44,151 nt of DNA. Origin: an uncultured Bacillota bacterium (lineage in GTDB: Bacteria > Bacillota > Clostridia > Oscillospirales > Oscillospiraceae). Of this stretch, positions 6,736 through 14,573 are shown in pieces (positions within the stretch are counted from its first letter, which is position 1; each line of letters begins with the position of its first letter). Location of the stretch: NCBI GenBank assembly GCA_947573385.1, contig CANPFP010000008.1, forward strand, positions 1 through 44,151, in the 5' to 3' direction. The position numbers were made by a program, and so were the translations under genes. The notes under the pieces are model-generated. The model was given only the letters and a program-made list of their open reading frames with translations, was not told the DNA's origin and searched no databases.

Positions 6736-8013
6736 ATGGACATCCATGTTGTTCAGCCCGGCGATACTATGTACCAGCTGTCCCAGCAGTACGGCGTTCC
6801 CATGGAACGGCTGCTCCAGGACAACCAGCTGCCCGACCCCTCTCAACTGGTAGTAGGCCAGACCATTGTGGTCCAATACCCGGAGCTGACCCACACCGTC
6901 AAAGCGGGGGATTCGCTGTACTCTATCGCCCAGATGCACAATACCACTGTGTCCCAGCTGCTGCGCAATAACCCCGCTCTCCAGGGCCGGGACCTGCTCT
7001 ACCCCGGGCAGGTGATCGTAGTAGCCTACGCTTCCCGGCCAAGGGGAGCCCTCACTGTCAACGCTTACGCCTACCCCTCTATTGAACGGAGCCTGCTTCG
7101 GGCTACTCTGCCCTATCTGTCTCAGCTCACCCCCTTTACCTACCGCTTCGACGAAGAGGACCTCATTCCCCTCCAGGACGAGTCGCTGGTAAACGCCGCC
7201 CTCCAAAGCCGGGTGGCGCCCATCCTCCATCTGTCCAATTTGGATAAACAAGAACGGTTTTCCGCCGAACTGGCCCACGAATTACTGGAGGATGAGGACG
7301 ACCAGCGGGAACTGATCGAAACCATCCTGCGCACTGTCGACCGCAAGGGTTATCAAGGGGTGGATGTGGACTTTGAGTATGTCCGGGCGGAGGACGCGGA
7401 ACGCTATGCTGCTTTCCTGGCCCGGCTGCGCCAGGGTCTCGTCCCCTGGGGACTGCCCCTGATAGCTGCCCTGGCCCCCAAGACCTCGGCGGACCAGCCC
7501 GGACGGCTGTATGAGGGCATCGACTACCATCTCATTGCCCAGTCGGTAGACTTTGCCCTGCTGATGACCTATGAGTGGGGCAATCTGACCAGCCCGCCTA
7601 TGGCGGTGGCTCCTCTGCCCCAGGTACAGCGGGTAGTGGAGTACGCCCTGACGGAATTTTATCCCAACCAGCTCTACCTGGGCATCCCCAACTACGGCTA
7701 CAACTGGACCCTGCCCTTCCAGGAGACCAGCCGTGCCCAATCGCTGAACAACGTGGAAGCCGTCCGGCTGGCCTGGAACCGCCGGGCCGCCATCCGATAC
7801 GACGAACAGGCCCAGTCCCCCTGGTTCCGATACGTGGACGACCGGGGCGGGGAGCACGAGGTCTGGTTTGAGGATGCCCGGTCCATCCAGGCTAAGCTGA
7901 ATCTTGCCTTTGACTACGGCCTGTACGGTGTAGGAATCTGGAACCTGAACCGTCCCTTCCCCCAAGGTTGGGCGGTGGTCAACGCTATGGCCGATATCCG
8001 CAGCGAGATGTAG
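6736..8013 (+). CDS. LysM and GH18 peptidoglycan hydrolase, YaaH/SleL-like
   Basis: The 425-aa protein has two LysM repeats (about 3-47 and 52-97; HVVQPGDTMYQLSQQYGV and HTVKAGDSLYSIAQ) and a GH18 barrel (about 105-420). The catalytic motif reads GVDVDFE with the acid at Glu214. YaaH/SleL proteins are N-acetylglucosaminidases that degrade spore cortex during germination. No signal peptide is present, which fits spore-coat assembly from the mother cell. AAAGGAG at 6721-6727 overlaps the amidase stop, so the two hydrolases form an operon. Substrate assignment to cortex is inferred. Confidence 0.9.
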   Translation: MDIHVVQPGDTMYQLSQQYGVPMERLLQDNQLPDPSQLVVGQTIVVQYPELTHTVKAGDSLYSIAQMHNTTVSQLLRNNPALQGRDLLYPGQVIVVAYASRPRGALTVNAYAYPSIERSLLRATLPYLSQLTPFTYRFDEEDLIPLQDESLVNAALQSRVAPILHLSNLDKQERFSAELAHELLEDEDDQRELIETILRTVDRKGYQGVDVDFEYVRAEDAERYAAFLARLRQGLVPWGLPLIAALAPKTSADQPGRLYEGIDYHLIAQSVDFALLMTYEWGNLTSPPMAVAPLPQVQRVVEYALTEFYPNQLYLGIPNYGYNWTLPFQETSRAQSLNNVEAVRLAWNRRAAIRYDEQAQSPWFRYVDDRGGEHEVWFEDARSIQAKLNLAFDYGLYGVGIWNLNRPFPQGWAVVNAMADIRSEM

Positions 8014-8030
8014 ATTTTTTCCCTGCCCTG

Positions 8031-8039
8031 TGGTACAAT
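8031..8039 (+). promoter_or_regulatory. Extended -10 element before the thioesterase-like gene
   Basis: TGGTACAAT gives an extended -10 box (TACAAT at 8034-8039). The 17-bp-spaced -35 (TAGATT, 8011-8016) is poor. It lies 33 bases before the start codon. Confidence 0.45.
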
Positions 8040-8071
8040 AGGATAGCCAATTCACAAAGGAGGAGATTTCT

Positions 8072-8473
8072 ATGTCTATTACTGTCGGTATGAAGGGGCG
8101 TTCAGAAACCGTTGTCAATAACGCCAACACCGCACAGGCGGCCTGCTCCGGGGCTCTGCCAGTATTCGGTACCCCCTTCATGTGTGCCCTGATGGAGGAG
8201 GCGGCCTGGAAGTCCATCGCCCCCCATTTAGAGACAGGACAGAGTACTGTGGGGACAAAACTAAACATCACCCACGACAGCGCTACCCCCGTAGGAATGA
8301 AGGTCTGGGCGGAGAGTGAGGTTACCGAAATAGAGGGCAAACGTCTGGTGCTCAAGGTGGCCGCATTTGATGAGAAGGGCCCCATCGGTCAGGGTGTCCA
8401 CGAGCGGTTTATTGTCACCGATGAGCGGTTTTTGGCCAAGACCGGAAAAAAGTTAGAAGGACTGGGGGGCTGA
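8072..8473 (+). CDS. Hot-dog thioesterase of the FlK (fluoroacetyl-CoA thioesterase) type
   Basis: A 133-aa single hot-dog-fold protein. In FlK the catalytic residues are Thr42, Glu50 and His76; here the Thr of GTPFMCALMEE, the first Glu eight residues later and the His of NITHDSATPVG 26 further on keep exactly that spacing. TPVGMKVWAESEV is typical of the family. The real acyl-CoA substrate is unknown; most FlK-like proteins do not act on fluoroacetyl-CoA. AAAGGAGGAG precedes the ATG. It is followed after three bases by a YbaK-type gene. A paralogue lies at 40617-40982. Confidence 0.85.
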   Translation: MSITVGMKGRSETVVNNANTAQAACSGALPVFGTPFMCALMEEAAWKSIAPHLETGQSTVGTKLNITHDSATPVGMKVWAESEVTEIEGKRLVLKVAAFDEKGPIGQGVHERFIVTDERFLAKTGKKLEGLGG

Positions 8474-8476
8474 CGA

Positions 8477-8956
8477 ATGTCTATTGAAAAGGTCCGGGAC
8501 CACTTCCGTACTCTGGGCCGTGAGAAGGACATTCTGGAATTCCCTGTCTCCAGTGCCACAGTGGAACTGGCCGCCCAGGCGGTGGGGGTAATCCCCGCCC
8601 GCATCGCCAAGACCTTATCCTTTTTGGTGGACGAGAGCTGTGTTCTTATCGTAGCCGCCGGGGACGCCAAAATCGACAATAGCAAGTACAAGGCCATGTT
8701 TCACATCAAAGCCAAGATGCTCACCCCGGAGCAGGTGTCCGACTTCACCGGCCACGCCGTCGGCGGTGTGTGCCCCTTTGGCAACCCGGAGGGGGTACGC
8801 ACCTATCTGGACGTATCCCTCCAGCGGTTTAACACTGTTTTCCCCGCCGCCGGCAGTTCTAACTCCGCCATTGAGCTCACCTGTGACGAACTGGCGGACT
8901 ATTCCCACAGCCTGGGCTGGGTTGATGTGTGCAAGGGCTGGCAGGAAAATTTGTAA
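8477..8956 (+). CDS. YbaK/EbsC-family aminoacyl-tRNA deacylase
   Basis: The 159-aa protein matches the free-standing editing domain related to ProRS INS/YbaK, which removes wrong amino acids (such as Cys or Ala from tRNA-Pro) in the cytoplasm. Visible landmarks are the Lys in ARIAKTLSFLVD, the GDAKIDNSKYK region, GHAVGGVCPFG and the GSSNSAIEL tail. The ATG follows the previous stop by three bases with only a weak G-rich site, so it is probably translationally coupled to the thioesterase gene. The exact mischarged tRNA cannot be read from the sequence. Confidence 0.9.
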   Translation: MSIEKVRDHFRTLGREKDILEFPVSSATVELAAQAVGVIPARIAKTLSFLVDESCVLIVAAGDAKIDNSKYKAMFHIKAKMLTPEQVSDFTGHAVGGVCPFGNPEGVRTYLDVSLQRFNTVFPAAGSSNSAIELTCDELADYSHSLGWVDVCKGWQENL

Positions 8957-8967
8957 TCCGCTTTCAA

Positions 8968-8996
8968 TTGATATGGCCGATCCCCCATCCTATAAT
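8968..8996 (+). promoter_or_regulatory. Strong promoter with no protein-coding gene downstream
   Basis: TTGATA (8968-8973), an exact 17-bp spacer and TATAAT (8991-8996). Initiation is expected near 9003, in front of a structured non-coding stretch. Confidence 0.75.
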
Positions 8997-9002
8997 GATT
9001 CC

Positions 9003-9122
9003 AGGATTTTACACAGGAGATGTTTGTCTGGGCACTTCTGCCATTGAAAACAGAGGTGTTTATCGGGGCCCAGCAGTTTTTTCCTGACAGCAAGCCCGCC
9101 GGGTTAACCCGGCGGGCTTCTT
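9003..9122 (+). ncRNA. Candidate small structured RNA
   Basis: A strong promoter precedes about 120 bases without a convincing reading frame. The middle folds as CTGGGC...GCCCAG enclosing a second stem CTTCTG/CAGAGG, followed by six Ts (9077-9082), which could be a first terminator. A 28-bp perfect palindrome (9092-9119) follows as a second. I do not recognise it as SRP RNA, 6S RNA, tmRNA or a common riboswitch. It could be a trans-acting RNA, or just the leader of an unrecognised peptide. Confidence 0.5.
9092..9119. terminator. GC-rich terminator hairpin downstream of the exopolysaccharide operon
   Basis: A perfect inverted repeat (AAGCCCGCCGGGTT/AACCCGGCGGGCTT) with TTAA at its centre. The plus strand continues CTTCTTTACCTTT, so it best serves rightward transcription, but it may also stop leftward readthrough from the large operon. 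Confidence 0.8.
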
Positions 9123-9164
9123 TACCTTTCTAAGTAATCTTGTAAGAGGGTCAATTCATTTGTA

Positions 9165-10538
9165 TCATACCCGCTTTTTTTGCCCCTTTGTGCTGTGATT
9201 CGTCACAATTGCCACACCGATGCCGCAGGACAGCGCAGCGCCATAAAGAACAGTCTGCTTGAGATAGGGTCTCAAAGATGTCCCCCCCCTGTAAAGGGTA
9301 AAGCTGACATAGCCATTAGAGGTCTGTGCGTCATAATCCTTCACTGTCTCAATGGCCAGGTTGGAAATTTGCATGATCTCCGCCTTGAGCGCCGCCGCCA
9401 TTTCATCCGTCTTCTGTCTATGGTCCGCTCCGCCGCTGGCATTGGAAAGACAATCAATGTGATAATTGTTCGTCTCAATGTTCAACTGGTTATTGGTCGC
9501 ATAGGATAAATAACTATTTGCGTCGCTGGCAAAGTAGTCTGTCCCGATTTTTGTTCTGGACTGGTAGTACTCCCCTGTGGCATCCCGGGTAGGCACAAGG
9601 ACCGCCCGGGTAATATCCCCATCATAACGGGCAATAGCAGCCAACCGGACACTGTAGGCCGCCAAATTCTTCATATATTCCACATCCTCCAGGCGGTTTT
9701 CAAAATTCAGCCGGGAAATATACTGTCCTCCGTCCATAGAGACTCCATATTTCAGAATATAGGATTCAAACCGCTCCAGTGAGACATCCTGAAAGCTCTG
9801 TGCCTTATCCTTCACCGAGTCAAAGCTCTCGCCTGTCGTCTCTGACACAAAGCTAGAATTCTCCTTGCTGCACATCTCCATATATTTAATCAGCATTGAA
9901 GCGCGGTTGCGCAAGTAACGGTTCATATCCAGGTAGTCTAAATCGGACAGTTCCTCATAGTCGTCCTCCAGCAAATTTGTTTTCCGCCCATATGTCTCAA
10001 CAAAGTAGTCATAATAGACCTCTGACAGGGATTGAAGCAGTTCGTTCTTATCCAAAGACTCGGTGCGCTCCGTAGCCTTATAGCTTACAATATACTCCGT
10101 AGACACATAGAGATTGTCGGGAGACATATCGCCCCGCTGCCGCACATAGCCGATGCTCAGCGTGTCCCTCAACTCCTCCGCAGACACATCCCATTCCGGG
10201 TGCTTCTCCAGCAGAAGCGCCAAAACCTGATCGCTGAATATCTCGTTTACGTCCAGAGGAGTGCCGCTGGGCGTCAGTCCCTTTGATGCCTTAGGATAGG
10301 TATAGCCAACCTTAAAGCTGCCCTGATAAGGTCTTCCAGTCCACATGTAGCCCATGCAGAGCACACTGCAAACCAGCGCCGCAGCCAGAATTGCCGGCAG
10401 CCGCTTGATACATCTTTGCAGGCCCGTTCTCCAGTCAATTGACTGCTTCATGGTAAGCAGATTAAACACAACCACGGCCCCGATGGCGGACGGAACCGCC
10501 AACAGCAAAATTTTGAATATCGGTCTGATTGCAAACAT
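9165..10538 (-). CDS. Polysaccharide co-polymerase (Wzz/PCP-like) membrane protein
   Basis: The 457-aa protein has hydrophobic segments at about residues 3-29, 47-66 and 430-448, enclosing a large helical, presumably extracytoplasmic domain, as in chain-length determinants of polysaccharide assembly. The segment GLTPSGTPLDVNEIFSDQVL closely parallels GLAPDGTKIDVTEIYSAEVM in the PCP-GGDEF protein of the same operon. No kinase domain is attached. The ATG is one base after the metallophosphoesterase stop, with AGGAGGG upstream. It is the last gene of the operon. Chain-length control is inferred from family topology and context. Confidence 0.75.
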   Translation of the reverse strand: MFAIRPIFKILLLAVPSAIGAVVVFNLLTMKQSIDWRTGLQRCIKRLPAILAAALVCSVLCMGYMWTGRPYQGSFKVGYTYPKASKGLTPSGTPLDVNEIFSDQVLALLLEKHPEWDVSAEELRDTLSIGYVRQRGDMSPDNLYVSTEYIVSYKATERTESLDKNELLQSLSEVYYDYFVETYGRKTNLLEDDYEELSDLDYLDMNRYLRNRASMLIKYMEMCSKENSSFVSETTGESFDSVKDKAQSFQDVSLERFESYILKYGVSMDGGQYISRLNFENRLEDVEYMKNLAAYSVRLAAIARYDGDITRAVLVPTRDATGEYYQSRTKIGTDYFASDANSYLSYATNNQLNIETNNYHIDCLSNASGGADHRQKTDEMAAALKAEIMQISNLAIETVKDYDAQTSNGYVSFTLYRGGTSLRPYLKQTVLYGAALSCGIGVAIVTNHSTKGQKKRV

Positions 10539-10539
10539 A

Positions 10540-11457
10540 CTATCCCTCCTGAATGCTGGGGCTAATCTCTACGATCACAAGCTCCGGTTGGTTATTGATT
10601 CTTGGAATCCAGCCATGGTTTCCTATACCTCGAGAGACAATCAGCGTTCCATTGGTTGTCTCGTATTGTCCTCCCCAGTATTGGGGAAAAAAGCCTGTTT
10701 CCGGATGGTAAAGGCCGCCGGCCCCGGGAATACAAATCAGTCCCCCATGGTAATGTCCCGCCAGCGCCAGATCAAAGTTGGCATCCTTCAGCTTACCTTC
10801 ATAGAGCCCCGGAAAATGAGACAGTACAATTTTATAGCCATCCAGGTTCCAAGTCTCCTCCAGGGCATCCTTTGCCCACCGGTCATACCCGCTATCATCA
10901 ATGGCAATTCCAATGAGACGGATCACGGTATCCTCCTTCTGCCAGTTCACGCTCTCATTAATCAGCACATTGACACCGCGCTCCTCCAGCTCCGTATCCA
11001 GTGGTATTGTATCCAGCTGGCTATACATCAGGGCGCCCTCATGATTTCCCAGAGTATAGTAAATGGGGGCAATCTCCTCCAGTTCTTCGCACAGGCGGTA
11101 CAGAGAAGAAACCTTTCTGTCATCCTGATTTACCATATCACCAATCATACAGATCAGGTCGGGCTGCTCTGCCCGAATCGCTTCAATCAGTTCACTGTTT
11201 CCCGCTCCATACTCCATGTTGTGCAGGTCCGACAGAACCGCAAGCTTAATGGTTGTTGTCACCTTTTCAGATTGCAGCTGGAAGCGTGTTGTTATAAAGT
11301 GGCGGTTTATCATAATCTGGCTCACCACAAACCCGACCGCCAGCAGCAGGAGCAGAAGGGGAACCAATATTAAAATCCGTTTTCTCCGTCTCTGTTTTGC
11401 GCGGGCGGCCTTTTGCTTGACCAGCTCCATCTGCTGTTTTCGCAAATCCTCAATCAT
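10540..11457 (-). CDS. Membrane-anchored calcineurin-like metallophosphoesterase
   Basis: The 305-aa product has a very basic N-terminus and one transmembrane helix (about 28-48), then a calcineurin-like phosphoesterase domain. The metal-binding motifs are all present in order: DLH, GDMV, GNHE, SHFP and GHYHG. The domain should face outside if the N-terminal anchor follows the positive-inside rule. It overlaps the upstream glycosyltransferase by eight bases. The substrate is unknown; a polyprenyl-(pyro)phosphate intermediate or a phosphate substituent of the polymer are options suggested only by context. Confidence 0.85.
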   Translation of the reverse strand: MIEDLRKQQMELVKQKAARAKQRRRKRILILVPLLLLLLAVGFVVSQIMINRHFITTRFQLQSEKVTTTIKLAVLSDLHNMEYGAGNSELIEAIRAEQPDLICMIGDMVNQDDRKVSSLYRLCEELEEIAPIYYTLGNHEGALMYSQLDTIPLDTELEERGVNVLINESVNWQKEDTVIRLIGIAIDDSGYDRWAKDALEETWNLDGYKIVLSHFPGLYEGKLKDANFDLALAGHYHGGLICIPGAGGLYHPETGFFPQYWGGQYETTNGTLIVSRGIGNHGWIPRINNQPELVIVEISPSIQEG

Positions 11458-12442
11458 AACATTGCCCTTTCCCGGAAAGCCCTATACTCCTTCTGCGGCT
11501 GCGTTCCATGGCCCAACTGCTCCACCGCTTCAGCCAGGGAAACAGCTTCCGGTGCAGCCTGCTCCTTCCACACAGAAACAGCTCCGCTGCCGCTGCCGTC
11601 GCTTGTAATCGTCTCCCCTGCTGTTTGGCCAGCTTTCTTCTACGCTCCAGCTTCCAGCAGAGGATTCTCCGCCGCTCCAAAATGCCCGTTATGCCGCAGA
11701 TTCCAGCGAGCTCATCCACAAGGCGTTCAAAATTTTTATATCGAATGCGCTCCTCCTCCGGAGTCCGTGCCCTTCTGGAGTGTCCGTCCGGGCGCAGGTA
11801 AACTCCATACAGCTGCTCCGCAATGGTTGGGCACCGGTAGCGGTACAGATAGGGCAAAAGCATTTGAAAATTTTGACCCACCTCATACTCTGGAATACGC
11901 CGCTTCGGATAGATGGAAAAAAAATCCTCTGTTTTGAGCATGTAGCAGCCGCAGCATACAAAGGTCCGCCCCTCCAACAGGTCAAAAAACAGGTCCTCTT
12001 TTTCCAGGCTGCCCACCGATTCGGCCTGTTTCCCCCGGGCGGCGTTCCCGCCAAAATAATACATCAGACTGCGGACACAGTGATAGTTCGGATGCTCCCG
12101 TAAAAAATCCACTCTTTTTTGAATGGACTCTGGCTGCAAAACATCATCGCTGTCCGGCCATATCAGATACTCTCCCCTGACCAGCGCAAGGCCCCGGTTC
12201 ACCGCCGCCGAAGCGTTTTGGTGAGGTGCGTGAATAATCCGGCAGTCATAGCCCTTTTGGGCAAAGCGCGCAAGGTAGCCCTCCGCCAATTCCAAGGTGC
12301 GGTCTGTGGAGCCGTCGTCCACTAAAATCAGCTCCACATTCGGGTAGGTCTGTTTCAAAAGGGAGTCCAGCATCGCACCTAAATATTTTTCTCCGTTATA
12401 GACAGGGGTCACACAGGACACCAGTCCTTCCACACCTTTCAT
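11450..12442 (-). CDS. Glycosyltransferase family 2 (third in the operon)
   Basis: The GT-A fold begins LVSCVTPVYNGEKYL, with LVDDGSTDRT for nucleotide-sugar binding and a DSDD metal site in IWPDSDDVL. About 330 aa if it starts at the ATG at 12442, which has GGCGGGG upstream. A GTG at 12487 would add 15 residues and overlap the previous gene, but lacks a ribosome-binding site. The last 70 residues are rich in Arg/Lys and Trp, suggesting peripheral membrane contact. It would add one sugar to the lipid-linked repeat unit in the cytoplasm. Donor and acceptor are unknown. Confidence 0.85.
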   Translation of the reverse strand: MKGVEGLVSCVTPVYNGEKYLGAMLDSLLKQTYPNVELILVDDGSTDRTLELAEGYLARFAQKGYDCRIIHAPHQNASAAVNRGLALVRGEYLIWPDSDDVLQPESIQKRVDFLREHPNYHCVRSLMYYFGGNAARGKQAESVGSLEKEDLFFDLLEGRTFVCCGCYMLKTEDFFSIYPKRRIPEYEVGQNFQMLLPYLYRYRCPTIAEQLYGVYLRPDGHSRRARTPEEERIRYKNFERLVDELAGICGITGILERRRILCWKLERRRKLAKQQGRRLQATAAAAELFLCGRSRLHRKLFPWLKRWSSWAMERSRRRSIGLSGKGQCYD

Positions 12443-12473
12443 ACCGCACCCCGCCTGTCTTTCAGTTTCCTTT

Positions 12474-13535
12474 TCATCCTGCCACACAGCGCTTCACTGC
12501 GCACAAAATTTTCTTCATCCGCTTATACAGCGCAGTTACCACCCAAAACAGTTCTGCATTTATGTACAGCAAAACCATCTCTGCCACCATTTTTTTCTTC
12601 ACACGCCCCGGCAGCGCCACCTTGTCGAAACAAAGCCTGTCACACTCCACCAAAGCCTTTTTATTGAAGCAACAGCGGGTATTTTCGTGAAATTCCCTCA
12701 GATAACGCAGCAGTCTGTGTCCTTTCAGCGTTTTACTTTCCACCGCTCCCACTGCAAGGCGGATATTGGCAAACAACGCTCTCCCCTCCAGCAGAGGGAG
12801 CATCTGCGGAAACTTCTCCCTGGCCTCCCGGCAAAAATACGCATATACCCGGACCTCCGTACACCGCCGCTCGTTAAAGCTCACCTGTGTCGCACTGCCA
12901 TCTCTGCAAACATAATAATACAGCCCCTCTGCCGCCCTGGTAACACGTTTCACATACCGATTCAGCTGATAAAAGAAAAATGTATCCTCGCCGTAGTATA
13001 TTTCCTCATTAAACAAACATTTTCGGGCTGTTTCTGTGCGGCAAAGTGTTCCTCCCAGTCCCATAAAGGCCTCCTGCCGCAGCATTGCAAAAAACAGCTC
13101 CAGGCAGGTTCCCTGAAATACATCATCCCCTTTTACCGATATCACATTTTCTCTGGTGTCCACACGAACTATACCGCATACACAGACATCCGCCTCATCC
13201 TCAACCAGCTTTTGATACATCCGTTCCAGCATATTCAGCTTTACATAGTCGTCCGGATCTACAAAGGCGGTTAAACTGCCCCTTGCCCGCTCCAGTCCCC
13301 GGTTCCTGGCATGGGAAACACCCCGATTTTCCGGCAGATGTATTGCCAAAACCCGCGGATCCAGCCTGGCATACCGGTCGCAGATTTTCCCACTTCCGTC
13401 TGTGGAGGAATCATTAATCAGCAATATCTCAATATTCTCATACGTTTGGCCAATCAGGGAATCCAAACACCGTTCTATGTACAGCTCAACATTATACACC
13501 GGAACTATGATACTGATCAGTGGTTTCTCTATCAT
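12474..13535 (-). CDS. Glycosyltransferase family 2 (second in the operon)
   Basis: The 353-aa protein starts ISIIVPVYNVELYIERCL and has LINDSSTDGS and a VDPDDYV metal motif. NRGVSHARNRGL is the usual conserved helix. A second basic, partly hydrophobic region ends the protein (KKILCAVKRCV). GAGGAGAAG precedes the ATG. Its start overlaps the end of the preceding glycosyltransferase gene by 44 bases, indicating tight coupling. It is closely similar in layout to the other two GT2 enzymes of the operon, so they may have arisen by duplication. Confidence 0.9.
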   Translation of the reverse strand: MIEKPLISIIVPVYNVELYIERCLDSLIGQTYENIEILLINDSSTDGSGKICDRYARLDPRVLAIHLPENRGVSHARNRGLERARGSLTAFVDPDDYVKLNMLERMYQKLVEDEADVCVCGIVRVDTRENVISVKGDDVFQGTCLELFFAMLRQEAFMGLGGTLCRTETARKCLFNEEIYYGEDTFFFYQLNRYVKRVTRAAEGLYYYVCRDGSATQVSFNERRCTEVRVYAYFCREAREKFPQMLPLLEGRALFANIRLAVGAVESKTLKGHRLLRYLREFHENTRCCFNKKALVECDRLCFDKVALPGRVKKKMVAEMVLLYINAELFWVVTALYKRMKKILCAVKRCVAG

Positions 13536-14562
13536 GCGTTCTTCTCCTCAAGCAAGCTTTCAGCCCTTGACAAACCCGTAAAAAGATATAGGCTGTAAAA
13601 ATCATATTTCTTCGGAACAGCATATAAGCGATCTTGGTTTTAATCGTAATTCCCTGAAAGCGTGCCCCACAAATACATTTTTTTAAGCACGGCCTGTTCA
13701 TCCGAGCTTTAATTTCCTTCCAATACTGCCCGCATCCTCTTTCCACTGTCTGTATCATCAGCGCGAAACACATAAAAGCGCCATAGCGCTTTATCTGTCC
13801 GTCAAAATCCTTTGGAAGGCAGGGCTCCTGTTCTTTCAGTTTTTCCAGGGCTTCTATCACCAGTTCCACCTGCCGGTAGTGCTCCAAACGGAAGCTATGG
13901 CAGACTGACTGCTCCCGTATACGGTAAAAATACATCGCTTCCCGGCTTATATAAACGCTCTGCATCTCAAAATACGCGGGGAGGACACTCAATGTATCTT
14001 CCCCCAGAGTAATGCCGGAGTCCACAGAAAAAATTCCTTTTTCCGCCAGAGACCGGCAAAAAATCTTTCCCCAACAGGTATGGGATATGTGCTGCATCTG
14101 TCTGTCCATCAAAAGCACGGGAAAAATCTGTTCCTCCAGTGTCTTTCTGTTATACAGGCCCTCTGGAACAGGACCGTAAATCGTCCGGGAATCGTTCTCG
14201 TACACATCCAGGGAAGCAAATACAATCAACTCCGCCCGAGTCTTCTCAAGCAGCTCCCGGCCCCGAATCAGGTACTGCGGACTAATCCAGTCGTCTCCGT
14301 CCACAAAGAGAATATACTCCCCCGCAGCGGCCCGCAGTCCCGCCTGTCTGGCACGGACCACACCCGCGTTGGGCTGATGAATCACTCGAATCCGGCTGTC
14401 CTGGGCGGCGTAGGCATCGCACAGGGCAGCGGCTCCATCCGGTGAGCCGTCATCCACCAAAATCAATTCAAAGTCCCGATAGGTCTGGGCCAGAATGCTG
14501 TCCACACAGGTTTTCAAATACGGCTCCACATTATATACCGTGACAATAACCGAAAAATACAT
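13492..14562 (-). CDS. Glycosyltransferase family 2 (first in the operon)
   Basis: The 356-aa GT-A enzyme begins MYFSVIVTVYNVEPYL with LVDDGSPDG and FVDGDDWIS. The ATG at 14562 follows GGGAGAAG. Reading from 14604 would overlap the GT4 gene without need. The C-terminal third is basic and contains the hydrophobic stretch MIFTAYIFLRVC. It should transfer a sugar onto the undecaprenyl-linked chain. The sugar cannot be told from sequence alone. Confidence 0.9.
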   Translation of the reverse strand: MYFSVIVTVYNVEPYLKTCVDSILAQTYRDFELILVDDGSPDGAAALCDAYAAQDSRIRVIHQPNAGVVRARQAGLRAAAGEYILFVDGDDWISPQYLIRGRELLEKTRAELIVFASLDVYENDSRTIYGPVPEGLYNRKTLEEQIFPVLLMDRQMQHISHTCWGKIFCRSLAEKGIFSVDSGITLGEDTLSVLPAYFEMQSVYISREAMYFYRIREQSVCHSFRLEHYRQVELVIEALEKLKEQEPCLPKDFDGQIKRYGAFMCFALMIQTVERGCGQYWKEIKARMNRPCLKKCICGARFQGITIKTKIAYMLFRRNMIFTAYIFLRVCQGLKACLRRRTHDRETTDQYHSSGV

Positions 14563-14573
14563 GTGCTTCTCCC

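Noticed and set aside
11450..14562. Frameshift or misannotation suggested by gene overlaps of 8-44 bases
   Set aside because: Each glycosyltransferase has a full GT-A fold and its own ribosome-binding site. Overlaps of this size are normal in a coupled operon.
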